Assembly (NCBI GenBank): GCA_903890595.1
Contig: CAITBU010000235.1
Span: 1 to 5,390 of the forward strand
Direction of reading: 5' to 3'
Origin: an uncultured Holophagaceae bacterium
GTDB lineage: Bacteria > Acidobacteriota > Holophagae > Holophagales > Holophagaceae
DNA length: 5,390 nucleotides
Position numbers and translations under genes: made by a program. The notes under the pieces were generated by a model, which saw only the letters and a list, made by a program, of their open reading frames with translations, was not told the DNA's origin and ran no database searches. Shown in pieces: positions 1 through 4,992 of this stretch (position 1 is the stretch's first letter; each line of letters opens with the position of its first letter).

Positions 1-50
1 AGCCCTTCAGCCCCGAGAAGCTCATGGACACGGTCAACAAGGTCATCTGA
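1..50 (+). CDS. cheY: CheY-like response regulator, C-terminal end only
   Basis: This is the last 15 full codons of a gene cut by the window start. The reading frame begins at base 3, with two bases of a split codon before it, and gives PFSPEKLMDTVNKVI and a TGA stop at 48-50. The split codon ends in AG, so a lysine is likely, which would make the KPF motif that ends beta-5 of receiver domains, followed by the final helix. A single-domain CheY is the simplest reading because the protein stops about where a stand-alone receiver stops and cheA follows after 8 bases. It would be the phosphoryl acceptor for CheA. The receiver aspartate is outside the window, so this could also be the C-terminal receiver of a larger protein. 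Confidence 0.8.
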   Translation, partial: PFSPEKLMDTVNKVI

Positions 51-53
51 GGT
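48..53 (+). promoter_or_regulatory. Ribosome binding site of cheA overlapping the upstream stop codon
   Basis: The bases TGAGGT contain the upstream gene's TGA stop and a GAGG Shine-Dalgarno core at 49-52, six bases before the cheA ATG at 59. The shared bases imply that ribosomes finishing the cheY-like gene are well placed to start cheA. This supports 59 over the in-frame ATG at 71. Confidence 0.7.
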
Positions 54-58
54 ATCCC

Positions 59-2149
59 ATGTCCGATCCCATGGCCCAATTCCGAGACGCCTTCTTCGAG
101 GAGGCCACCGAGCTTGCCGACGGCATGGAGGCCACCCTGCTGGGGCTGGACCTCCAGGCTGTGGAGGCCGAGGACCTCCACACGCTCTTCCGTGCGGCGC
201 ACTCCATCAAGGGCAACTCCGCCACCTTCGGCTTTCCCGCCGTCGCAGCCTTCACCCACAAGCTGGAGAGCACCCTGGAGCCTGTGCGGCAGGGCACCCG
301 CCCCATGACTCCGGAGCTGCTGGAGCTGCTGCTCCAGGGCGTGGACCTCATCCGCAGCCACCTGCACCACGCCCGCCGCGGGGAAGCCCTGCCCGCCAAG
401 GACCAGGCCGCCCAGGAAGTCCTGATTGCCAACTTGAATGAGGACGGCACCCCGGTCGTTGCCATCCCAGTGGCTGCGTCCGCCCCCCTCACAGCCACCC
501 TGACCGGCAGGGGCTACGCCATCCGCTTCGAGTCCCCCAAGGACGCCTTCCGCCGGGGCATCAACCTGGAGCGCATGTTCCGGGACCTCGCCAAGCTCGG
601 GACCCTGCAGAGCTGGCCGGACCTGCGCACCATGCCCAGCCTGGAGGCCCTCGACCCCGAGGACTGCCACCTGGCCTGGGACCTGCGCCTGGAGACGGCC
701 CGCCCCCAGATGGACGTCGATGAGGTCTTCGAGTTCGTGGCCGAGGGCGAAAATCTCAAGATCCAGGCCCTGACCCCGGCCAGCGCCGTACCCCGCCTGG
801 GTGACATCCTCCAGGACGAGGCCGGCGTCAGCCCAGCCGACATCCGCGAGGCCCTGGCCCAACAGAAGCCCCTGGGCGAGATCCTGGTGGACATGGGCAA
901 GGTCAAGCCCGAGGCCGTGGGGAAGGCCCTCGAGCAGCAGCAGAAGAAGAAGAACCAGGCCGAGGCCAGTACCGTCCGCGTAGCCACCGAAAAGATCGAC
1001 CGCCTGGTGAACCTGGTGGGCGAGCTGGTCATCACCCAGGCCATGCTGGCCCAGGCCTCACAGCAGATCCACACCACCCTCGGGGAAGAGCAGATGAGCG
1101 CCGCCCTGCTGCAGTTCGATCGCCAGACCCGGGAGCTGCAGGAGCGCGTCATGGGCATCCGCATGGTGCCCGTGGAGATGGTCTTCTCCCGCTTCCCCCG
1201 CATGGTCCACGAGCTGGGCAAGCAGCTGGGCCGCAGTGTGGAGCTGCTCATGGAAGGCACGGCCACCGAGCTGGACAAGACCTTCATCGAGATGCTGGTG
1301 GATCCCCTCACCCACCTGGTTCGTAATGCCGTGGACCACGGCATGGAAGGCCCGGAAGAGCGCCTCGCCGCCGGCAAGCCCGCCACGGGGACCATCCTGC
1401 TCCGCGCCGCCAGCCGGGGCGGCCACATCCACATCGAAGTGAAGGATGACGGCCGCGGCCTGAACCGGGACCGCATCCTCCAGAAGGGCCTGGACAAGGG
1501 CCTCATCGCCCCCGGCACCAAGCCCACGGAAGACGAGCTCAACCTGCTGATCTTCGAGCCCGGGTTCTCCACGGTGGAAGCCGTGTCGGACCTCTCGGGC
1601 CGCGGCGTCGGCATGGATGTGGTGCGCCAGAATGTGCGCGTCCTGGGGGGCCGCATCGAAGTTGAGAGCACCCCCGGCAAGGGCACCACCATCCGCCTGG
1701 TCCTGCCCCTCACCCTGGCCATCCTGGACGGCCTCACGGTCCGCGTGGGCGATGAGACCTATGTCTTCCCCCTGGCCTCGGTGCTGGAGAGCTTCCAGTG
1801 CCAGCCCGAGGATGTGCGCAGCGTGAAGGGCGACCGCGAGGTCATCAGCCTGCGCGGGGAGTTCATCCCGGTGGTGCGCCTGCACAACCTGCTGGCCTCC
1901 GTCGAAGACCACGATGCCAACGGCCGCTCCCTGCTGGTGCTGGTGGAGTCCGAAGGCCGCCGGGCCGCCATGGCCGTGGACGAGCTGCTGGGCCAACAGC
2001 AGGTGGTCATCAAGAGCCTGGAGACCCACTACAAGCGCGTGGAGGGAATCTCCGGCGCCACCATCCTGGGGGACGGCCGCGTGGCCCTCATCCTGGATGT
2101 CTCGGGCCTCATCCGCCTGGAGGCCGGGGCCGCAGCGGTCGAGGCATGA
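59..2149 (+). CDS. cheA: Chemotaxis histidine kinase CheA
   Basis: CheA is the cytoplasmic kinase of the receptor array. It autophosphorylates in response to receptor state and hands phosphate to CheY and CheB. The 696-residue protein has an HPt domain (about 1-105) with the phosphorylated histidine at 48 in AAHSIKG. A linker follows, then a ferredoxin-like domain (about 151-238) with the LDPE/WDL/VFEFV pattern of the response-regulator-binding position. A two-repeat GspE-N-like segment (246-294) and a Q/K-rich linker come next. The P3 dimerisation helices start near 305. The HATPase has its N box at 419-430 (HLVRNAVDHG), G1 at 463-467 (DDGRG), F box at 498-505 and G2 at 514-520 (GRGVGMD). 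A CheW-like P5 domain (about 553-690) couples to CheW and receptors. All key residues are present and the frame is intact. The length is somewhat above the E. coli protein because of the insert. The ATG at 59 has a good ribosome binding site, and the stop overlaps cheR by 4 bases. Confidence 0.98.
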   Translation: MSDPMAQFRDAFFEEATELADGMEATLLGLDLQAVEAEDLHTLFRAAHSIKGNSATFGFPAVAAFTHKLESTLEPVRQGTRPMTPELLELLLQGVDLIRSHLHHARRGEALPAKDQAAQEVLIANLNEDGTPVVAIPVAASAPLTATLTGRGYAIRFESPKDAFRRGINLERMFRDLAKLGTLQSWPDLRTMPSLEALDPEDCHLAWDLRLETARPQMDVDEVFEFVAEGENLKIQALTPASAVPRLGDILQDEAGVSPADIREALAQQKPLGEILVDMGKVKPEAVGKALEQQQKKKNQAEASTVRVATEKIDRLVNLVGELVITQAMLAQASQQIHTTLGEEQMSAALLQFDRQTRELQERVMGIRMVPVEMVFSRFPRMVHELGKQLGRSVELLMEGTATELDKTFIEMLVDPLTHLVRNAVDHGMEGPEERLAAGKPATGTILLRAASRGGHIHIEVKDDGRGLNRDRILQKGLDKGLIAPGTKPTEDELNLLIFEPGFSTVEAVSDLSGRGVGMDVVRQNVRVLGGRIEVESTPGKGTTIRLVLPLTLAILDGLTVRVGDETYVFPLASVLESFQCQPEDVRSVKGDREVISLRGEFIPVVRLHNLLASVEDHDANGRSLLVLVESEGRRAAMAVDELLGQQQVVIKSLETHYKRVEGISGATILGDGRVALILDVSGLIRLEAGAAAVEA
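794..940 (+). other. Tandem 24-residue repeat inside CheA (GspE-N / MshEN-like module)
   Basis: CheA residues 246-269 and 271-294 are two copies of the same 24-residue pattern, LG(D/E)IL-x-D...V-x-P...AL-x-QQ. Eleven of 24 positions are identical with no gap. The pattern resembles the N-terminal helical repeats of type II secretion/type IV pilus ATPases (GspE-N), whose MshE version binds cyclic di-GMP. The segment lies between the ferredoxin-like domain and the P3 dimerisation helices. From memory, similar segments occur in CheA of other non-enteric bacteria. Whether this copy binds a nucleotide is unknown. Confidence 0.65.
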
Positions 2150-2150
2150 G
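2141..2150 (+). promoter_or_regulatory. Candidate ribosome binding region at the cheA/cheR junction
   Basis: GAGG at 2141-2144 lies only one base before the first cheR ATG (2146), which is too close for efficient pairing. It is ten bases before a second in-frame ATG at 2155, and a weaker TGAG (2147-2150) is four bases before that ATG. The spacing leaves open initiation at 2155, or coupled re-initiation at 2146 after the cheA stop. Confidence 0.4.
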
Positions 2151-3006
2151 CCAGATGAGCGAACTCCGACGGGAACCGGCCGGCCTGGACCGGGTGCCGC
2201 TCTCCACCAGTACCTTTGAGGCCCTGCGGGACCTCCTCCACACCCACTCCGGCATTGCCCTGGCGAGCCACAAGCTCACCATGGTCCAGTCCCGCCTGGC
2301 CAAGCGCCTGCGCATCCTCGGCATCCTGACCTACGAGGACTACCTGGGCATGCTCCAGGACCACGCCAATGAGGAGTGGTCCGAGTTCATCAATGCCCTG
2401 ACCACCAACCTCACCAGCTTCTTCCGGGAGGGTCACCACTTCACCCGGCTGGTAGAGCTGCTCGGCCCCAAGACCGCCTCCCGCAAGATCCGCATCTGGA
2501 GCGCGGGCTGCAGCACGGGTGAGGAGCCCTACACCCTGGCCATGACCCTCCAGAAGGCCTATGGGGCCTCGGCGGCCATCCAGATCCACGCCACGGACCT
2601 GGACACGGCGGTGCTGGAGACGGCCTCCCGCGGGGTCTATCCCGTGGCGCGCATCGAAAACCTGGATGAGTCCTGGAAGCGCATGGCCTTCCTGAAGGGC
2701 ACCGGGGCGCACGCCGGCAAGGTGCGCATCCGCCCGGAGCTGCGGCAGCTGATCACGTTCCAGGAGATGAACCTGCGGGATGCGAAGTGGCCCCTGGAGG
2801 CGGGCTCCTTCCAGGCGATCTTCTGCCGAAACGTCATGATCTACTTCGACAAGCCCACTCAGCGTGACTTGCTGCGCCGCTTCCACAGCCTGCTGGAGCC
2901 CGATGGCCTGCTCTTCGTGGGCCACAGCGAGGCCCTGCTGGACACCACCCTGGGCTTCCAGTCCCTCGGCCAGACGATCTACCGGCGGAAGGAGGGCAGA
3001 CCTTGA
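2146..3006 (+). CDS. cheR: Chemoreceptor glutamate methyltransferase CheR
   Basis: CheR transfers methyl groups from S-adenosylmethionine to receptor glutamates, raising kinase activity during adaptation. The 286-residue protein matches the usual length. It has an N-terminal helical domain with a basic face (SRLAKRLR at 49-56) and the TTNLTSFFRE signature (86-95). The SAM-binding fold shows WSAGCSTGEEPYT (118-130), ATDLD with its acidic pair (149-153), NLRD (209-212), IFCRNVMIYF (225-234) and GHSE (259-262). A beta-subdomain loop, GTGAHAG at 185-191, closely resembles the enterobacterial CheR loop GTGPHEG. The start at 2146 makes an ATGA overlap with the cheA stop. An ATG three codons later (2155) has a better-placed ribosome site and would give 283 residues. 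Upstream extension of the frame into cheA is a shadow, not protein. CheR works opposite CheB, encoded two genes downstream. Confidence 0.97.
   Translation: MSQMSELRREPAGLDRVPLSTSTFEALRDLLHTHSGIALASHKLTMVQSRLAKRLRILGILTYEDYLGMLQDHANEEWSEFINALTTNLTSFFREGHHFTRLVELLGPKTASRKIRIWSAGCSTGEEPYTLAMTLQKAYGASAAIQIHATDLDTAVLETASRGVYPVARIENLDESWKRMAFLKGTGAHAGKVRIRPELRQLITFQEMNLRDAKWPLEAGSFQAIFCRNVMIYFDKPTQRDLLRRFHSLLEPDGLLFVGHSEALLDTTLGFQSLGQTIYRRKEGRP
2989..2996 (+). promoter_or_regulatory. Strong ribosome binding site fixing the TTG start of cheD
   Basis: AAGGAGGG lies inside the last codons of cheR, with its GGAGG core at 2991-2995 seven bases before the TTG at 3003. This near-consensus site decides the start in favour of TTG over the first in-frame ATG at 3078, which would lose 25 residues that look conserved. 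Confidence 0.85.
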
Positions 3007-3617
3007 GCCCTCCCGCCGTTCCCATCGTCCTGGGCAGGGCGTCCAAGTATCTGGACCGGCACTTCAACCGGCAGGCCATGAAGATCCTGCCCGGGGAGTT
3101 CTACGCCACCACCGATGACGAGGTGATCGTCACGGTGCTGGGGAGCTGTGTGGCGGCCTGTCTGCTGGACCCCATCGCCATGGTGGGGGGGATGAACCAC
3201 TTCATGCTGCCCGTGAAGAAGGGTGGCCATGAGCCGGATAGCTTCTATGCGGCGCGCTACGGAGCGGCCGCCATGGAGTACCTCATCAACAACCTCCTGC
3301 ACCTGGGCGCCCAGCGGGATCGCCTGGTGGCCAAGGCCTTTGGGGGTGGCAAGGTGCTGCCGGGCATGACCTCGGATGTGGGGGGTCAGAACATCGACTT
3401 CGTGCGCCACTTCCTCCGCAGCGAGGACATCCCGCTCTGGAGCGAGGACATGGGTGGGCTGCACCCCCGCAAGGTCTACTTCTTCCCCCACACCGGTCAG
3501 GTGCTGGTCAAGCGCATGGAACGGGCTCACAACGACACCGTCATCACCCGCGAGCTCAGCTACATGCAGGAGTTCACCAAAGCCCCCATGGAAGGGGATG
3601 TGGAGCTGTTCACATGA
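3003..3617 (+). CDS. cheD: Chemoreceptor glutamine deamidase CheD
   Basis: CheD converts specific receptor glutamines to glutamates, creating methylation sites. In systems with CheC it also modulates that CheY phosphatase, but no cheC is visible here. The protein is 204 residues. Its core begins MKILPGEFYAT (26-36) and carries the catalytic cysteine 49 in VTVLGSCVAAC. Histidine 66 lies in GGMNHFMLP, with the same 17-residue Cys-to-His spacing as Thermotoga CheD. KAFGGGKVLPGM (111-122) is a further family block. The gene starts with TTG, and the stop of cheR (TGA, 3004-3006) is inside the TTGA overlap. The start is supported by a strong ribosome site at 2989-2996 and by the leader YLDRHFNRQ before KILPGE, which resembles proteobacterial CheD proteins. 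The stop overlaps cheB by 4 bases. A run of seven G (3185-3191) precedes the active-site histidine codon. Confidence 0.97.
   Translation: MSPPAVPIVLGRASKYLDRHFNRQAMKILPGEFYATTDDEVIVTVLGSCVAACLLDPIAMVGGMNHFMLPVKKGGHEPDSFYAARYGAAAMEYLINNLLHLGAQRDRLVAKAFGGGKVLPGMTSDVGGQNIDFVRHFLRSEDIPLWSEDMGGLHPRKVYFFPHTGQVLVKRMERAHNDTVITRELSYMQEFTKAPMEGDVELFT
3602..3605 (+). promoter_or_regulatory. Ribosome binding site of cheB within cheD
   Basis: GGAG in the last codons of cheD lies eight bases before the cheB ATG at 3614. Its position and spacing are good and support the ATGA-overlap start of cheB. Confidence 0.6.
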
Positions 3618-4681
3618 GTGCAGAAACCCGCCGCCGCGTTCTGATCGTCGACGACAGTGCCCTGGTCCGCCAGGTGCTGACCAGCATCCTCAGCCGGCAT
3701 CCCATGCTGGAGGTGGTGGGTACCGCCAAGGATCCCTACGATGCCCGGGAGCGCATCAAAGAGCTGGATCCCGACGTGCTCACCCTCGATGTGGAGATGC
3801 CCCGCATGGACGGGCTCACCTTCCTCAGCAAGCTCATGAAGGCCCACCCCATGCCCACCGTGATGCTGTCCAGCCTCACGGCCAAGGGCACGGGCACGGC
3901 CCTGGATGCCCTGGCCCTGGGGGCGGTGGATGTCATCGGCAAGCCCACCCTCGACCAGGCGGCGGGACTGGAGGCCATGAGCTCCCAGATCGCCAACACC
4001 GTGTATGCCGCCTCTCTGGCCCGGGTGGCAGGTCGCCGGGCCCCGGGGGGACCGCCCCGCCCCGCCGTCCAGCCCCTCTCGTCCCTGGCGGACCGGGCCA
4101 AGGCTGGCCGGGCCCTCATCGCCATCGGCTCCAGCACGGGCGGTACCGAGGCCCTGCGCCAGGTCTTCGAGCGCATCCCTGGGAACCTCCCCCCCATCGT
4201 CGTGGTCCAGCACATGCTGCCGGGCTTCACAGAGGCCTTCGCCGACCGCCTGGACCGCACCTGTCAGGCCCGGGTGAAGGTCGCTGCGGACGGCGAGCCG
4301 CTCAAGGCGGGCAGCGTCTATCTGGCTCCCAGCGATGCCCACCTGTCGGTGGCCCGCCATGGGGCTGGCCTGCTGGCGATGCTGGAGGCTGGCGAGCGGG
4401 TCTCCGGCCACCTGCCCTCCGTGGACGTGCTGTTTCACTCCGTCGCCGCCACCAGCGGTGCCCACGCCATGGGCGTCATCCTGACGGGCATGGGCGAAGA
4501 TGGCGCCAGGGGCCTCCTCCAGATGCGCCAGAAGGGCGCCCGCACCGTGGGCCAGGATGAAGCCACCTGCGTCGTCTACGGCATGCCCCGCGCCGCCTTC
4601 ATGCGCGGCGCCGTAGAAGAACAAGCCCCCCTCCTCAGCATCCCCGACCACCTCGTAGCCTGGTGCGGCCGCGAGGCGTAG
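3614..4681 (+). CDS. cheB: Chemotaxis response regulator / receptor methylesterase-deamidase CheB
   Basis: CheB removes receptor methyl groups, and deamidates glutamines in some species, when phosphorylated by CheA. This gives negative feedback on kinase activity. The 355-residue protein has an N-terminal receiver (about 8-125) with acidic pair D13/D14, phosphoacceptor D59 in LDVEMPRMDG, S87 at the Thr/Ser switch position and K110 in GKP. A Gly/Pro-rich linker (about 138-163) follows. The methylesterase domain (about 166-350) has the catalytic triad: S174 in IGSSTGG, H200 in VVQHMLPGF and D296 in TGMGEDGARG. The Ser-to-His (26) and Ser-to-Asp (122) spacings equal those of the E. coli enzyme (S164, H190, D286). 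It overlaps cheD by 4 bases (ATGA) and ends in TAG at 4679-4681. It appears to be the last gene of the operon, because the next credible gene is on the opposite strand. Confidence 0.98.
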   Translation: MSAETRRRVLIVDDSALVRQVLTSILSRHPMLEVVGTAKDPYDARERIKELDPDVLTLDVEMPRMDGLTFLSKLMKAHPMPTVMLSSLTAKGTGTALDALALGAVDVIGKPTLDQAAGLEAMSSQIANTVYAASLARVAGRRAPGGPPRPAVQPLSSLADRAKAGRALIAIGSSTGGTEALRQVFERIPGNLPPIVVVQHMLPGFTEAFADRLDRTCQARVKVAADGEPLKAGSVYLAPSDAHLSVARHGAGLLAMLEAGERVSGHLPSVDVLFHSVAATSGAHAMGVILTGMGEDGARGLLQMRQKGARTVGQDEATCVVYGMPRAAFMRGAVEEQAPLLSIPDHLVAWCGREA

Positions 4682-4690
4682 GCCCCTCGG

Positions 4691-4717
4691 CTGGCAAAAG
4701 CAACTGCTTACCGCCAG
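4691..4717 (+). terminator. Weak interrupted stem-loop shortly after cheB
   Basis: CTGGC (4691-4695) pairs with GCCAG (4713-4717), and AAGCA (4698-4702) can pair with TGCTT (4705-4709) inside it, leaving bulges of two and three bases. There is no clean T tract afterwards, only AAGTCTTTAT. It could be part of the cheB 3' end signal, but short pairing of this kind may arise by chance. Confidence 0.2.
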
Positions 4718-4734
4718 AAGTCTTTATGCCTCGT

Positions 4735-4753
4735 GTATCGGCGCAGCCGATAC
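4735..4753 (+). terminator. Perfect 8-bp hairpin downstream of cheB
   Basis: GTATCGGC (4735-4742) and GCCGATAC (4746-4753) form an uninterrupted 8-bp stem around a 3-base GCA loop, 54 bases after the cheB stop. A T tract expected of a classic Rho-independent terminator is missing on both sides. It may instead protect the 3' end of the operon transcript, mark the edge of the adjoining repeat element, or be a protein-binding palindrome. The terminator label is the best available category rather than a demonstrated role. Confidence 0.45.
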
Positions 4754-4756
4754 CGA

Positions 4757-4936
4757 GAAGACGCCAAGAGCGCCAAGAAGGACAAATGCAATTGCCAAGG
4801 CCGTAACCACGAAGACGGGAAGACCACGAAGAAGGACGGAAATGCCTTTCTTCGTGGTCTTTGTGGTCTTTGTGGTCTTCGTGGTTAATCACTTTTCTTG
4901 CTCTGTTCTTCCTTTTTCGCTTTTCTTGGCGTCTTC
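4757..4936. repeat. Concentric imperfect inverted-repeat element
   Basis: Three perfect stems are nested. GAAGACGCCAAGA (4757-4769) pairs with 4924-4936 (13 bp). The 13 bases 4804-4816, containing AACCACGAAGAC, pair with 4875-4887. The 14 bases 4820-4833, containing GACCACGAAGAA, pair with 4848-4861. The midpoints of the three pairs fall within about 6 bases of one another (4840-4847), so the whole is one large imperfect palindrome with unpaired interruptions. The outer arms use an ACGCCAAG/ACGCGAAG unit and the inner arms a CCACGAAGA unit. Transcribed from either side, it would fold into a long hairpin, consistent with a bidirectional 3' end structure between convergent genes. Similar CACGAAGA arrays occur between genes in other bacteria as far as I recall. 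No transposase or target duplication is visible. Confidence 0.75.
4850..4885 (+). repeat. Four tandem 9-base units (CTT[C/T]GTGGT)
   Basis: Units start at 4850, 4859, 4868 and 4877. They read CTTCGTGGT, CTTTGTGGT, CTTTGTGGT and CTTCGTGGT, differing only by C or T at the fourth base. They form the right inner arm of the palindrome. The left arm (4806-4831) has the complementary unit ACCACGAAG twice with one degenerate 8-base unit, ACGGGAAG, between them. The arms therefore differ by about one 9-base unit, as expected if copies are gained or lost by slippage. Confidence 0.85.
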
Positions 4937-4948
4937 GCGTCTTCGCGT
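4925..4948 (+). repeat. Three tandem 8-base units (CTT[G/C][G]CGT type)
   Basis: CTTGGCGT, CTTCGCGT and CTTCGCGT follow each other without gaps. They form the right outer arm of the palindrome. The left outer arm has related units with ACGCCAAG (4761-4768) and GCGCCAAG (4770-4777). The unit differs from the inner-arm unit in length (8 against 9) and in having CGCG or GGCG where the inner one has GTGG, so the two arrays are related in style but distinct. Confidence 0.75.
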
Positions 4949-4992
4949 TGGATCTTTTTCCCTTAACGCCATCCTCACGAGCGGGAAAGCCC

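Larger units (their letters stand above)
4682..4992. other. Non-coding repeat-rich spacer between convergent genes
   Basis: This 311-base gap separates the cheB stop from the stop of the minus-strand gene. The open frames that cross it are low-complexity translations of the repeats, such as HEDHKDHKDH on the minus strand, or out-of-frame shadows of the flanking genes. They have no family signature and are not annotated. The content is a weak stem-loop near 4691-4717, a strong hairpin at 4735-4753 and concentric inverted repeats at 4757-4936. The + strand is purine-rich on the left of the centre and pyrimidine-rich on the right, unlike the GC-rich coding DNA on both sides. From 4952 to 4992 nothing was recognised. 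Confidence 0.8.

Noticed and set aside
1058..2029. Long open frame antisense to cheA (323 codons)
   Set aside because: The frame is rich in H, Q, G and A, as expected from the complement of GC-rich codons. It lies wholly over conserved CheA kinase sequence and has no domain signature of its own.
1798..2145. N-terminal extension of cheR into cheA
   Set aside because: The frame is open upstream of 2146, but its translation is Gly/Arg/Pro-rich shadow of the CheA P5 domain and CheR already has a normal length from 2146.
3376..4560. Long + strand open frame across cheD and cheB (394 codons)
   Set aside because: It is a shifted frame with runs of P, G, R and H. The conserved catalytic residues of CheD and CheB are all in the other frames.
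4635..4892. Minus-strand 85-codon frame beginning with HEDHKDHKDH
   Set aside because: The histidine/aspartate/lysine pattern is simply the translation of the 9-base repeats. The rest is shadow of the spacer and the cheB end, with no ribosome site or family match.
4757..4936. CRISPR array
   Set aside because: The repeat units are 8-9 bases in direct tandem with no spacers of uniform size, arranged as inverted arms. This does not fit CRISPR architecture.
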